Positions 49,841 to 58,714 of a stretch of DNA of 64,000 nt are shown one piece after another. The position numbers and the translations under genes were made by a program. This stretch comes from Hymenobacter ruricola (lineage in GTDB: Bacteria > Bacteroidota > Bacteroidia > Cytophagales > Hymenobacteraceae): assembly GCF_015694525.1 (NCBI RefSeq), contig NZ_JADQDM010000002.1:744001-808000 (forward strand), in the 5' to 3' direction. A model generated the notes under the pieces. It was given only the letters and a program-made list of their open reading frames with translations, did not search any database and had not been told where the DNA came from. Position 1 is the stretch's first letter. The number at the start of each line of letters is the position of its first letter.

Positions 49841-50653
49841 ATGCGCTCCCCACTTTTATCTTACCTCACAGCATTTTTCCTGCTCATAGGTAGCATTGCT
49901 CCGGCTTATGCGCAGGTGCCCACGGCCCCGGCCCCCACCGATACCACCAAAAAATACGCAAACCCCGGCGGCGTGTCGGCAGCGGTGAAGGCGCCCTGGT
50001 ACAAGAGCAAGCTGGTGAAGGCCGTGGCCATTCCGGCCGTGATGATAACCTACGGCGCCATCACGGCGCAGGGCGACGCGGGCATCAACCACCGGGAAAG
50101 AACCTTCGTCCAGAAGCAATTTCGGCCCGTCAATACCACCATCGACAACACGGTCATTTTCCTGCCTTACCTGGAGCTGGGCGCCGTGGCGCTGGCGGGC
50201 GTGCAATCCCGGAACGACCGCATCAATACGCTGCTCATCATTGCCAAAGGCGAGGCCATCATGCTGGCGTCCACGTTTGCGGTGAAGTACCTCGCCCAGG
50301 AAACCCGGCCCAACGGCTCCGACAACCTCTCCTTTCCGTCGGGGCACACGGCGCAGGCGTTTCTGGCGGCCAGCATCGTGCACACCGAGTTCAGAGACAA
50401 AAGCCAGTGGTACGGCATCGGCGCCTACACCATTGCCAGCAGCGTGGCCGCCCTGCGCATGATAAACGACAAGCACTGGCAGAGCGACGTGGTGGCCGGC
50501 GCCGGCTTCGGCATCCTCTCGGCCCACCTGGCCTACCTGAGCCACCGCAACCGCTGGGGCCGCAAGCCCATCGGGCGCGACGTGAGCCTGTCGCCCACGT
50601 ATTTCGGCAACGGCACGCCGGGCATGGCCATTACCTGGCGCCCCACCAAGTAG
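49841..50653 (+). CDS. PAP2-family phosphatase
   Basis: A 270-residue exported or membrane-associated phosphatase with signal peptide MRSPLLSYLTAFFLLIGSIA (PAYAQ follows). The three-part acid phosphatase signature is complete: KYLAQETRP, FPSGHTAQAF and RMINDKHWQSDVVAGAG, giving the Lys/Arg, Ser-Gly-His and His/Asp residues. Likely substrates are lipid phosphates such as undecaprenyl pyrophosphate or phosphatidic acid; which one is not decided by sequence. It shares a terminator with the convergent barrel gene. Confidence 0.88.
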   Translation: MRSPLLSYLTAFFLLIGSIAPAYAQVPTAPAPTDTTKKYANPGGVSAAVKAPWYKSKLVKAVAIPAVMITYGAITAQGDAGINHRERTFVQKQFRPVNTTIDNTVIFLPYLELGAVALAGVQSRNDRINTLLIIAKGEAIMLASTFAVKYLAQETRPNGSDNLSFPSGHTAQAFLAASIVHTEFRDKSQWYGIGAYTIASSVAALRMINDKHWQSDVVAGAGFGILSAHLAYLSHRNRWGRKPIGRDVSLSPTYFGNGTPGMAITWRPTK

Positions 50654-50680
50654 GGCCGCTCGCCCATTTCCCCAGAACTG

Positions 50681-50728
50681 AAAAGGCCCGCGCCGGCCCC
50701 AAATTCTGGAGCCGGTGCGGGCCTTTTT
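50681..50728. terminator. Bidirectional terminator
   Basis: AAAAGGCCCGCGCCGGC pairs with GCCGGTGCGGGCCTTTTT around a 13-base loop; it separates the convergent PAP2 and outer-membrane barrel genes. Confidence 0.9.
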
Positions 50729-50740
50729 CGGCACTTAGGG

Positions 50741-51370
50741 CTATTGGTGGGCGCCGAACTGGAAGGCGGCATAGACCTGAAACACCCGGTTTTGCAGGCG
50801 CGGGTCGTTGATGCCGGCCAGGTTTTTGGCGTCGTTGATGTCGTTGAGGCCAGCCACCAGCCGGGCGCCCAGCGAGAAGCCGGAAGAGAGTTTCAGGCCG
50901 GCGCCGCCCACCACGCTGAAATCGCCGCGCTTGAAGCTGCCGGTGGCCGGGCGCGACACGTTGCCGTAGGCCGGGGTGCCATCGGGCGCGAGGCTCACCT
51001 GCATGTCGCCCGACTGGTTGGCGTTGAGCAGCACGCCAAACTGCGGCCCGGCTTCCAGAAACACGGGGCCCACGGTGAGCTTGGCCAGGACGGGCACGGT
51101 GAAATAGTGGAGTTGGGTGTCGTAGTTGGTATAGGCCGACTTCAGGGTGCCGCCCTGCAACGAATACTGCACCTCGGGCTGGATGGACAGCGGGCCGAGA
51201 ATGTTGGCCTGGTAAAAAATGCCGACGTGGTAAAACGCTTTGTACGAAGCGTCTTCGCCGTTGCGGCCCGTGAGTTCGGCCACGTTCAGGCCGCCTTTCA
51301 CCCCAAACTGCGCATGCGCGGCGGGCAGGCAAAACAAACTCAACAGCAGGATAATCAGGCTCTTTTTCAT
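50741..51370 (-). CDS. Outer-membrane beta-barrel protein (PorT/OMP_b-brl type)
   Basis: A 209-residue exported barrel with signal peptide MKKSLIILLLSLFCLPAAHA. The mature start FGVKGGLNVAELTG and the segments LSIQPEVQYSLQGG, LHYFTVPVLAKLTVGPVFLE and GPQFGVLL are the hallmark of the Bacteroidota outer-membrane beta-barrel domain (PF13568-like). The C-terminus VFQVYAAFQFGAHQ is strand-like. Function unknown; many members are small porins or assembly factors. Confidence 0.8.
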   Translation of the reverse strand: MKKSLIILLLSLFCLPAAHAQFGVKGGLNVAELTGRNGEDASYKAFYHVGIFYQANILGPLSIQPEVQYSLQGGTLKSAYTNYDTQLHYFTVPVLAKLTVGPVFLEAGPQFGVLLNANQSGDMQVSLAPDGTPAYGNVSRPATGSFKRGDFSVVGGAGLKLSSGFSLGARLVAGLNDINDAKNLAGINDPRLQNRVFQVYAAFQFGAHQ

Positions 51371-51624
51371 AGCGCACAAAATGAATAAGGAGGGTTGAGA
51401 AATCGTAAGGGCCAGCTAAAACGGGGCTCGTCATCGTGGGGCTTCCCCAGTTTCAGTCGTTGCCGCTGAGAGAATTACGGCTGCCTGCCCCCGGAATGTT
51501 GCGGGGCAAACGCGCATTCACCAACGGGAAAAAGACGTTTTTCGCGCCTTGCCCGTTCGCTCAACCTCTCTTTGATTCAATTTCGCACCTCAGCACGAAT
51601 ATCAACCATATGATAATCACTGTA
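51371..51624. other. Intergenic region without genes
   Basis: About 250 bases upstream of the barrel gene and after the CE8-PL10 gene. No reliable promoter, terminator or frame seen. Confidence 0.4.
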
Positions 51625-53670
51625 CTAATTCGAATTTACCCGCTTTAGCCAAGCCGGGTATTCCTTTTCCAGCAGCTCCGCGGGCCAGGTGCTGGCGTAG
51701 ACGTAGCCGGCCCGGCGCTCGTTCTCAATCTCGCTGAGCTGGTAGTGCACCCGGCTGTCGCGCCCCACGTAGATGGGCCGGTTGGTGCCCAGCTCGTAGA
51801 AGCGGGCCCAGAGCGTGGCGCCCGGCTGCGGCACAATCACCCGGTCGCGGTGGGTTTTCTCCTGCGGCGCGGCAATTTCGCGCAGGGCGTAGCCGGGCAT
51901 TTTCACCTGCTCAAACCACGCCATAGCCCCCTCGATGGCGGCTTTGACGGCGGGCGTGGCGGGCTCGTCCAGCAGAAACCGTACAATGCCCACCGATTCG
52001 GCCCCGCTGAGCGAGGGCAGCTCGAAGGCGCGGGCCTTGGCCGGCAGCAGGCTCACTTCGTCGTATTGGGCGCACCAGGCGGTGGGCCGGCCGTTTTGAA
52101 TTATCTGCGTTTTGAGGATGCAGTCGACGCCGCGGGCCACGGCGGCCTGGGCCAGCGGCCGCAGCTCGGGGGCCACGGCGGCGTAGCGCTCCTCCTGCCG
52201 GGCCACGCGGCGCAACACGGTCAGGGCCCGCACCATGGCGTCGTCGTTGAAGGTGATTTCGTGGCGGTAGCCGCTCAGGTCGGGGTAAAACTGGGGTAAG
52301 CCGCCGTTGGGGTACTGCATTTTCAGCAGGTAGCGAATGCCGGCTTCGGCGCCCTGGCGGTAAGCCGGGTTGTGGGTTTGCTGAAAGGCCTTGAGCAGGT
52401 AGTGGATTTCGCGGGTAGTGGCGTCGTTGTCGATGGTGGCGTCGTTCTGGTTTTTGCTGTCGAGCAGGCCCGCGCGGGCGCCTTCGCTGAGGCGGGCCGC
52501 GTAATTAATTTTCACTTCGCCCAGGGCTTTGGGCCAGCCGCCCACGGCACGCTGGTAGAGCAGCATCTTTTCGGCAGTGGTGTCCACGCGCACGGGTTGG
52601 GCGGTTTCGGTGGCGGCCACGGCGCCCGTCAGCGGGTTCCAGCGCCCGCCGAAGGTCCAGGCGGGCGTGAGGTCTTTGGGCCGAAGCGCGCCCTCGGCCG
52701 AAGCGAGGTTGTCGCGGTGCCAGGCGTAATCGCCGCCGCGGCGGTGGCAGTTGGCATAGTATACGCGCCGGCCCCACTGCCTAGGCCCGGGGCCCGAAGC
52801 CGCATGGTAGATATCGGCATCGGCCATATTCCGGGCAAAAGTGCAGTCGACCAGGTAAAACTGCGCTTCCTTGTGAAAGCGGCCCAGCTTGAAGCCGTCG
52901 TCGCCGCTGAAGCTGCAGTTGCGCAGCACCGTTTTCGAGTCGCGGTGGCCGGAGCCGTCGTGCCAGATGGCCGCCTCCTTGCTGTGGCAGATGAAGCGGC
53001 AGTTTTCGGCGTAGGCCCAGCCGCGCGGGCAGTAGAAGTCCACGCCGCCTTCCAGGGTGCAGTCCTGGAAATAGTAGGCGCCGGCCTCGGTGTCCCAGGG
53101 GCTCACCGTGTCGCCGCCCAGCGCCCGGAAAGTGCAGTGCCGCGCCACGAGGCGCGTGGCGCCGGGCAGGGCGCGCAGGGCCATCTGGTGGCCGGTTTTG
53201 CTCACGGTTTTCTGGCCGCCGGGGGCCGTGGGGCAGTCAATTTTCACCTCACCCGCCGCCTCAAAGCCGTAGCTGTTGATGACGCTCAGGTTTTCGAGGG
53301 TGACGTCGGGGCTGTTGCGCAGGTTGAGGGTGGCCACGCCCCAGTCGCCGGCTTTGGCGTCGGGGCCGCATAGCCACATGTCGCGGGCCTGCGGAAAAGT
53401 GAGGACAACGCCCTTTTCGCTCTGGCCTTTTAGCGTGATTTTGGCCTTGCCGTCGATGTAGACTTTCTCGCGGTAGGTGCCGTTTTTGAGGTAGACCGTG
53501 CGCGGCGTGGCGGCCGTGGCGGGCAGGCTGTTGATGGCCTCCTGCACGGTGCGGAAATCGCCGGAGCCGTCCGCCGCCACCGTCACGGTCTGGGCCACGG
53601 CCGGGCGCAGGCACAGCCCCAGCAACAGTAAAATCAGCAGGCCCAGCAGGCGCAGCGCGGTTGTTTTCAT
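51625..53670 (-). CDS. Bifunctional pectinesterase (CE8) - pectate lyase (PL10) fusion
   Basis: Exported enzyme of 681 residues; signal peptide MKTTALRLLGLLILLLLGLC. Residues about 28-340 are a CE8 pectin methylesterase beta-helix (VAADGSGDFRTVQEAINSLP, NGTYREKVYIDG, GGVDFYCPRGWAYAENCRF). Residues about 370-680 are a PL10-type (alpha/alpha)6 pectate lyase: NDATIDNDATTREIHYLLKA, GLPQFYPDLSGYRHEITFNDDAM, WCAQYDEVSLLPAKARAFEL, LSGAESVGIVRFLL, ending REIAAPQEKTHRDRVIVPQP. The fusion would de-esterify pectin and then cleave it. It follows kdgF after 40 bases. Confidence 0.87.
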   Translation of the reverse strand: MKTTALRLLGLLILLLLGLCLRPAVAQTVTVAADGSGDFRTVQEAINSLPATAATPRTVYLKNGTYREKVYIDGKAKITLKGQSEKGVVLTFPQARDMWLCGPDAKAGDWGVATLNLRNSPDVTLENLSVINSYGFEAAGEVKIDCPTAPGGQKTVSKTGHQMALRALPGATRLVARHCTFRALGGDTVSPWDTEAGAYYFQDCTLEGGVDFYCPRGWAYAENCRFICHSKEAAIWHDGSGHRDSKTVLRNCSFSGDDGFKLGRFHKEAQFYLVDCTFARNMADADIYHAASGPGPRQWGRRVYYANCHRRGGDYAWHRDNLASAEGALRPKDLTPAWTFGGRWNPLTGAVAATETAQPVRVDTTAEKMLLYQRAVGGWPKALGEVKINYAARLSEGARAGLLDSKNQNDATIDNDATTREIHYLLKAFQQTHNPAYRQGAEAGIRYLLKMQYPNGGLPQFYPDLSGYRHEITFNDDAMVRALTVLRRVARQEERYAAVAPELRPLAQAAVARGVDCILKTQIIQNGRPTAWCAQYDEVSLLPAKARAFELPSLSGAESVGIVRFLLDEPATPAVKAAIEGAMAWFEQVKMPGYALREIAAPQEKTHRDRVIVPQPGATLWARFYELGTNRPIYVGRDSRVHYQLSEIENERRAGYVYASTWPAELLEKEYPAWLKRVNSN

Positions 53671-53710
53671 GGGAAGCAGCAGAGTAGCAGCACAAGCAAG
53701 CCCGGTGGGC

Positions 53711-54070
53711 CTAGGCCAGAAAATCGTCGCGCCGCGGCGTGAAGGCGTCCACCAGCACGCCGGCCTCCCGGCACTGCACGCCGTGCCAGGCCAGCGGTGG
53801 CACGTAGCAGCTGTCGCCGGCGCGCAGCGTCTGGGTTTCGCCGGCAATGGTGTACTCAAACACGCCGCTTTCCGCGTAGCTCAGCTGGGCGTGCGGGTGG
53901 TTGTGCACGGCGCCCACCGCGCCCGTTTCGAAGGCCACGCGGGTCAGCATCAGGTCGGGGCCGTGGGCCAGCACCTTGCGGCGCACGCCGGGAGCAGTGG
54001 CTTCCCAGGGCGCTTGCGCGTCGGGCACGAAGGCGTGCGGGGTGGTTTCGGCGGGGGTGGCAGTATTCAC
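53711..54070 (-). CDS. kdgF: KdgF-like cupin, unsaturated uronate linearisation
   Basis: A 119-residue single-domain cupin. VRRKVLAHGPDLMLTRVAFE leads to the metal site HNHPHAQLSYAESGVFEYTI, then LRAGDSCYVPPLAWHGVQC and the end LVDAFTPRRDDFL. This pattern and length are those of KdgF, which opens 4,5-unsaturated galacturonate produced by pectate lyases. The GTG at 54070 (VNTATPAETTPHAF) is chosen since KdgF proteins are about 110-120 residues; the frame is open back to 54214, but that extra part overlaps the next gene's terminator. It is the first gene of a two-gene pectin unit. Confidence 0.82.
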   Translation of the reverse strand: MNTATPAETTPHAFVPDAQAPWEATAPGVRRKVLAHGPDLMLTRVAFETGAVGAVHNHPHAQLSYAESGVFEYTIAGETQTLRAGDSCYVPPLAWHGVQCREAGVLVDAFTPRRDDFLA

Positions 54071-54212
54071 TTCTATAAGGCCGTGAGGGTGGAAATCCTG
54101 GTTAAAAGTCCGACCATTTAGGGTATGGGGCAAGCTTCCGGGTGCTTTTACTTGCGCAATCGTTCCCGAAAACGAGGCCGCCGCGGGACCTTTTGCCCAA
54201 GCATTCGGCAAC

Positions 54213-54244
54213 AAAAAAAGCCCCCGCAGTTGCGGGGGCTTTTC
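54213..54244 (-). terminator. Terminator of the IPT/TIG T9SS gene
   Basis: AAGCCCCCGCA and TGCGGGGGCTT form the stem; T7 follows on the minus strand. It lies 42 bases after the stop codon. Confidence 0.92.
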
Positions 54245-54285
54245 TGCCTCAAAGCGTCCGGACCAGCCGGCGCCCTGAGAAAGGC

Positions 54286-57200
54286 TTAGTTCTTCTGAAT
54301 GCGACGCACGGCGAACACATCACCCTGGCGCACTTCGAGCATGTACACCCCAGCCGCGAGGCCGGCCGGCAGCAGCACCTGCTTGTCGGCGCCCAGCGCG
54401 GTGGGGGCCAGCACCAGGCGGCCCGCCAAATCGCGCAGGGCCACCGTGGCGGCACCGGCGGCGGGCAGGGTCACCGTGAGGCGGTCGGTAGCGGGGTTCG
54501 GGAACACCGTCAGGCCGGGCAGGGCCTGGCTGGCCAGCGCGGCCGACACGATGTTGAACGAGCCGGTGCTGGTGGCCGTGCCACCGGGCGTCACCACCGT
54601 AATGGGGCCGCTGAGGCTGCCCGTACCATTGGGCACCACAAACGTGATGGTCGTGGCCGATACCACCGAGTAGTTGGTTACGTTAACCGCGCCGATGCGT
54701 ACTGCCGTGGCATCCATCAGGTTAGTACCGGTCACGGTAACCGTGGTGCCGGGGCCGCCCGAGGTGGGCGTGAAGCTGGTGATGGTGGGCGCCGGGGGCA
54801 CGATGGTAAAGGTCACCGTGTTTGAAGTACCACCGCCGGGGGTGGGGTTCACCACGGCCACGGTGTAGGTGCCAACCGGGGTTCCGGCGGGAACGGTGCC
54901 GGTGAGCTGCGTAGCCGATACAAACGTGCTGGGAATGGGCTGGCCCCCGGCCACCACCGTCGAAGCGCTGGTGAAGCCGGTGCCCGTGATGGTCACGGTG
55001 ACGGTGGTGTTCACCACGGCCGAGTTCGGCGTGATGCTGGTTATAACGGGCACGGGGTTGGAGGCGCCGGCGAAATCCGAAATCGAGATGTCGTCGATGT
55101 TGATGCGCTGCGTATTGATTGTGGCAGTGCTGGTGATGCGGAAACGCACGTTACCGGCCTGGTTCACCGTGAAGGTGTAGGGGGTAATAACGTTGGTGAG
55201 GGTGGCCGGGGCGCCGGGCACCGCGGTGAAAGTGGCGCCGCCATCGGTCGATTTTTCGAGGACGAAGGTGGCGCCCGTGTCGGTGCCGAAAAGGCCGGCA
55301 TTCACGATAACCGTACCGGCCCCGTTTGGCTTGTCAAAGTCCATCCGAATGAAGCCCACGCGAATGCGGGCCGCCTTCAGGCCGTTGGCGCGGTCGTTGA
55401 ACGCGTTGCCAATCAAGGCGTCGGAGAACGTCCAGGAACCGCTGGTCAGCACCACCGCGGCGGAGGCGTAGCCCGTTTTGGTGCCGGTTTCGAAGTTTTC
55501 GAACGCCCCGGCCGTGCTCACGTTATTCACCGTGAAGGTGAAGGCGTTGGAAGTGCCGGCCGAGTTCGTCACCGTCACCGGAAACGAGCCGACCGTGGTG
55601 AATGCGCTGGCCGGAATCAGGGCCTCAATGCTGGTGGCCGTGCTGGTGGTCTGGGGGTACGAAACGCCGTTGAAGTTAACGGTCGAGGTAGAGGTGAAGC
55701 CCGTGCCGGTAATCACAAACGTGACGGCGGCACCGCCTACTACCTGCACGCCGGGCGCCAGTTGCGTAATGACGGGCGTCACGGCCGGAACCGTGACCGT
55801 GAAGCTGGCGGTGCTGGTGCCCGTGCCGGCCGGCGTGGTGATGGCGATGACGCCGCTGGTAGCGCCCGTGGGCACGGTGAACGTGGCCGACGTGGCGCTA
55901 ACCACCGTGAAGGCGGTCACGGCCGTGCCGTTGAGGGTAGCGCCGGTGGCGCCCGTGAAGTTGGTGCCCGTCACGGTGACCGTGGTGCCCACGGGGCCGC
56001 TGGTGGGCGTGAAGCTGGTGATGGTGGGCGCCGTGGCCGGCGCGTTGAACGTGAAGGTGCCGGTGCTGGTGGCGGTGCCACCGGGCGTGGTCACGGCAAT
56101 GGTGCCCGACGTGGCCGTGGTGGGCACGGTGAAGGTGATGGTGGTGGCATTCACCACGGTATAGCCCGTGATGGCCACCCCGTTCAGGGTCACGGCCGTA
56201 GCGCCCGTGAAGTTGGTGCCCGTGATGGTGACCGTGGCCCCGGGGCCGCCGTTGGTGGGCGTGAAGCTGGCGATGGTGGGCGCGGCCGCCGCCGCTACGG
56301 GCGCGAAAGTAGCGCCGCGGAAAGCCGTCATGCTGGCCGCCGTGGCAATGGGCGCAGGCACCGCCGTGGTGCTGGGTGCGGCGTTGTAGCCGGCGTTGTC
56401 GCTCAGCACGTACAGGCCGCCGTTGCCGGCCGCTACCATCGACACCGTGGTGCCGGTGGTCTGGCCGTCGAGGCCGCGAATGGGCGTGGCGTTCGTGATG
56501 GTGCCATTTAGCGTCCAGGTGCTGCCCACGAGGCTCCACTTCTGGATGCCGCCGCCCGTGGCGGTGGCGCCGTCATCGGCCACGTACACCACGTCGAGGC
56601 CCGGCACGGTGGTGCTCAGGTCGGCGAAGTAGAAAGCCAGCGGGCTGATGCCGGCCGTAGTCGACGTGGTGCCCTGCATGCCGGGCAGCAAGGTGGTGGT
56701 TTGGCCGCTGGTGGTGGGCAGGCCCGTGCCGACTTGGCTCAGGCCGATGTAGGGCGAAGAGCCGCTGCTCACGTACAGGTTGCCACCAAACGTGTTGACG
56801 TAACGCAGGTTGCTGGGCGTGCCGCTAATCACCACCGAAGCGCCCGCGTTGGCGTAGGGCACGTAGCGCACGCCGCCGCTGGAGCCCGACGTGTAGAAGC
56901 TGCTGCCGTCGACCGTGGCCGCGGAGCGCAGGTTACCGGTGGCATCGGTCAGGCGCGTGCTGGTGTCCACGGTGCCATCGGCGGCCACGCGGCCCACGAT
57001 GCGGTTAGCGCCGGTAGAGGGGTCGAGGCCGGCCACCGCAGCCGTACCAGGAGCGGCGTCGTAGCCAGCCAGCACCAGGTAGGCGCCGTTGGCCGAGCGG
57101 GTCATGCCGCCGTCGGTGCTCGACGAGCCGGCCACGGTCAGGCTGCGGTTGTTGCCCGAGGTGGCCGTGGGCAGCGGGATGGTTTGCACCAGCACCCCGG

Positions 57201-57381
57201 CCGGGGTGTACTCCTGCAGGTAGGCGGGCGTGGCAGCCGAGGTCAGCGAAGCCGCGCCGTCGCCGACGCGCAGCACCACGAGGTTGCCGGGGGTGAAAGG
57301 GGCTGCCGAGCCCAGCATGGGCCACAAACACAGCAGAAAGGCCAGGCATTTGAGCAGCCTTGTTGTGAAGAGTTGCTTCAT
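54286..57381 (-). CDS. T9SS-secreted protein with IPT/TIG domains
   Basis: A 1031-residue secreted protein. Signal peptide MKQLFTTRLLKCLAFLLCLW (PMLGSAA follows). Residues about 25-370 look like a beta-propeller-type region (NLVVLRVGDGAASLTSAATP, GGMTRSANGAYLVLAGYD, VVYVADDGATATGGGIQKWS). At least five IPT/TIG units follow, recognised by SFTPTNGGPGATVTITGTNF and its variants; a jelly-roll-like segment (FENFETGTKTGYASAAVVLT, INIDDISISDF) is inserted between the third and fourth. The C-terminus (LTVFPNPATDRLTVTLPAAG, LRDLAGRLVL, LAAGVYMLEV) is a type A T9SS sorting domain. Function is probably adhesion or polymer binding. A good promoter lies at 57445-57475. Confidence 0.87.
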   Translation of the reverse strand: MKQLFTTRLLKCLAFLLCLWPMLGSAAPFTPGNLVVLRVGDGAASLTSAATPAYLQEYTPAGVLVQTIPLPTATSGNNRSLTVAGSSSTDGGMTRSANGAYLVLAGYDAAPGTAAVAGLDPSTGANRIVGRVAADGTVDTSTRLTDATGNLRSAATVDGSSFYTSGSSGGVRYVPYANAGASVVISGTPSNLRYVNTFGGNLYVSSGSSPYIGLSQVGTGLPTTSGQTTTLLPGMQGTTSTTAGISPLAFYFADLSTTVPGLDVVYVADDGATATGGGIQKWSLVGSTWTLNGTITNATPIRGLDGQTTGTTVSMVAAGNGGLYVLSDNAGYNAAPSTTAVPAPIATAASMTAFRGATFAPVAAAAAPTIASFTPTNGGPGATVTITGTNFTGATAVTLNGVAITGYTVVNATTITFTVPTTATSGTIAVTTPGGTATSTGTFTFNAPATAPTITSFTPTSGPVGTTVTVTGTNFTGATGATLNGTAVTAFTVVSATSATFTVPTGATSGVIAITTPAGTGTSTASFTVTVPAVTPVITQLAPGVQVVGGAAVTFVITGTGFTSTSTVNFNGVSYPQTTSTATSIEALIPASAFTTVGSFPVTVTNSAGTSNAFTFTVNNVSTAGAFENFETGTKTGYASAAVVLTSGSWTFSDALIGNAFNDRANGLKAARIRVGFIRMDFDKPNGAGTVIVNAGLFGTDTGATFVLEKSTDGGATFTAVPGAPATLTNVITPYTFTVNQAGNVRFRITSTATINTQRINIDDISISDFAGASNPVPVITSITPNSAVVNTTVTVTITGTGFTSASTVVAGGQPIPSTFVSATQLTGTVPAGTPVGTYTVAVVNPTPGGGTSNTVTFTIVPPAPTITSFTPTSGGPGTTVTVTGTNLMDATAVRIGAVNVTNYSVVSATTITFVVPNGTGSLSGPITVVTPGGTATSTGSFNIVSAALASQALPGLTVFPNPATDRLTVTLPAAGAATVALRDLAGRLVLAPTALGADKQVLLPAGLAAGVYMLEVRQGDVFAVRRIQKN

Positions 57382-57444
57382 AAAAAATGAAAAGGTTGGA
57401 AAAAAGTAGGACAAGAATGACAGAAGAAGCCGGAGCAGGCGCGG

Positions 57445-57475
57445 CAAAGGTAGCCCCATTGGCGCCGGGTGGAAA
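57445..57475 (-). promoter_or_regulatory. Promoter of the IPT/TIG T9SS gene
   Basis: TTTC (57475-57472), a 19-base spacer and TACCTTTG (57452-57445) on the minus strand; leader about 60 bases. Confidence 0.72.
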
Positions 57476-57520
57476 GTTACGGAATAATGACCTCCCGCGC
57501 GGCCGAATGGTTGCCGGCCG

Positions 57521-58375
57521 TTATTCCCACAAGGGGTAGTGCTCCAGGTGAACTTCCTGCTCGAAAAAGATGCGCGTGCTTTCTTCAAACGAACGGGTGA
57601 AATCGGAAACGTAGAAATGGTGGGCGGGCGCAGTGGCCGCAGGTGGGGCCAGCAGGCCGTGCGCGGCCAGGTAGGCTTCGGCGTCGGCGGCCACCACGTC
57701 GGAGGCGTCCAGCACATCTACACGGCCGGCGTAGTAGCGGGCTATCTGTTCCTTAATGAGCGGGTAGTGCGTGCAGGCCAGCACCAGCGCGTCGATGTCG
57801 GCCAGCGTGGCATTGCCGAGGTACGCCCCGATGATGTCGTCGCTGATGGAATTCTTGAAAAAACCTTCCTCAATCATGGGCACCAGCAGGGGCGTGGCCA
57901 GCGAGTGCAGGTCGACGTTGGCATCCAGCTCATCCACCTTCTTCTTATAGACGTTGGAATTCACCGTTTGCTTGGTGCCGATGAGGCCCACGCGCCGGCC
58001 GGCGTAGGCCCGGCCCAGGTGCGCCACAATGGGGTCTATCACGTTCAGCACCCGCGCTTTGGAACCCACGTACTCGCGCACCAGCTCGTATGCCGCGGCC
58101 GAGGCCGAGTTGCAGGCTATCATGATGAGCTTGCAGCGCTGGCGCAGCAGCAAGTCGCAGATTTTGACGGAATAGGCCTGGATGGCGGCGGCGCTTTTGT
58201 CGCCGTAGGGCAGGTGGGCGGTGTCGCCGAAGTACACGATGCGCTCGTGGGGCAGCCGTCGCGCCACGGCCCGCGCCACGGTGAGGCCGCCAATGCCGGA
58301 GTCGAACATACCAATGGGGCGGGCAGCCAGGCTTTCGGCCGAAGCCGCGGGCGCCGCAGGGACAGCAGTTGTCAT
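57521..58375 (-). CDS. murI: Glutamate racemase
   Basis: Cytoplasmic enzyme of 284 residues making D-glutamate for peptidoglycan. PIGMFDSGIGGLTVARAV, FGDTAHLPYG, IACNSASAAA (first catalytic Cys) and LVLACTHYPLIKEQI (second catalytic Cys) are all present. The extra N-terminal 20 residues (MTTAVPAAPAASAESLAARP) are low-complexity; a TACCTTTG element ends only 5 bases before the ATG at 58375, so either the mRNA is leaderless or translation starts later, for example at the Met of GMFDSG (58309). Confidence 0.93.
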   Translation of the reverse strand: MTTAVPAAPAASAESLAARPIGMFDSGIGGLTVARAVARRLPHERIVYFGDTAHLPYGDKSAAAIQAYSVKICDLLLRQRCKLIMIACNSASAAAYELVREYVGSKARVLNVIDPIVAHLGRAYAGRRVGLIGTKQTVNSNVYKKKVDELDANVDLHSLATPLLVPMIEEGFFKNSISDDIIGAYLGNATLADIDALVLACTHYPLIKEQIARYYAGRVDVLDASDVVAADAEAYLAAHGLLAPPAATAPAHHFYVSDFTRSFEESTRIFFEQEVHLEHYPLWE

Positions 58376-58379
58376 GCCG

Positions 58380-58387
58380 CAAAGGTA
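58380..58387 (-). promoter_or_regulatory. -7 element abutting the murI start
   Basis: TACCTTTG on the minus strand, 4 bases upstream of the annotated ATG. No good TTTG at -33. Predicted transcription start is at or inside the start codon. Confidence 0.5.
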
Positions 58388-58429
58388 GCGCCGGCCCGCA
58401 AGGCCGCCGTGGTGGCCCGGCAGGAGTTT

Positions 58430-58459
58430 TTTGGATTCTGGAAAACCTCGTTATATTTC
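58430..58459 (+). promoter_or_regulatory. Promoter of the 75-aa protein gene
   Basis: TTTG (58430-58433), 18-base spacer, TATATTTC (58452-58459; one mismatch). Leader about 25 bases. Confidence 0.6.
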
Positions 58460-58486
58460 CGCCCCTTTTCAGCTCACTCGTTTATT

Positions 58487-58714
58487 ATGAGCACCATTCT
58501 GGCCGAAATCGACCACGCCCTGGCCGCGCACGACGCCCGCCAGGGCCGTCCCGTGGCCATCTACCTCGGCGCCCGCAAGCTCACCCAGCTCACCCTCGAC
58601 GCGGCCCGCGCCCCCCTCCCCGACCTGAGCACCGACGCCGGCCGCCCCCTCGCCTACCGCAACCTGGAGCTGCTGCGCGACGAAGTGAACCTGGACGGCC
58701 TGCGGGTGATATAG
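58487..58714 (+). CDS. Small protein of unknown function
   Basis: A 75-residue soluble protein starting MSTILAEIDHALAAHDARQG, then RPVAIYLGARKLTQLTLDAA and ending EVNLDGLRVI. A plausible promoter precedes it and codon use is normal, so it looks real. No family recognised. Its last 61 bases overlap the end of the convergent arylesterase gene. Confidence 0.6.
   Translation: MSTILAEIDHALAAHDARQGRPVAIYLGARKLTQLTLDAARAPLPDLSTDAGRPLAYRNLELLRDEVNLDGLRVI

Noticed and set aside
54071..54214. Longer kdgF product starting at MLPNAWAKG
   Set aside because: The extra 48 residues are not part of the KdgF family and begin beside the neighbouring gene's terminator.
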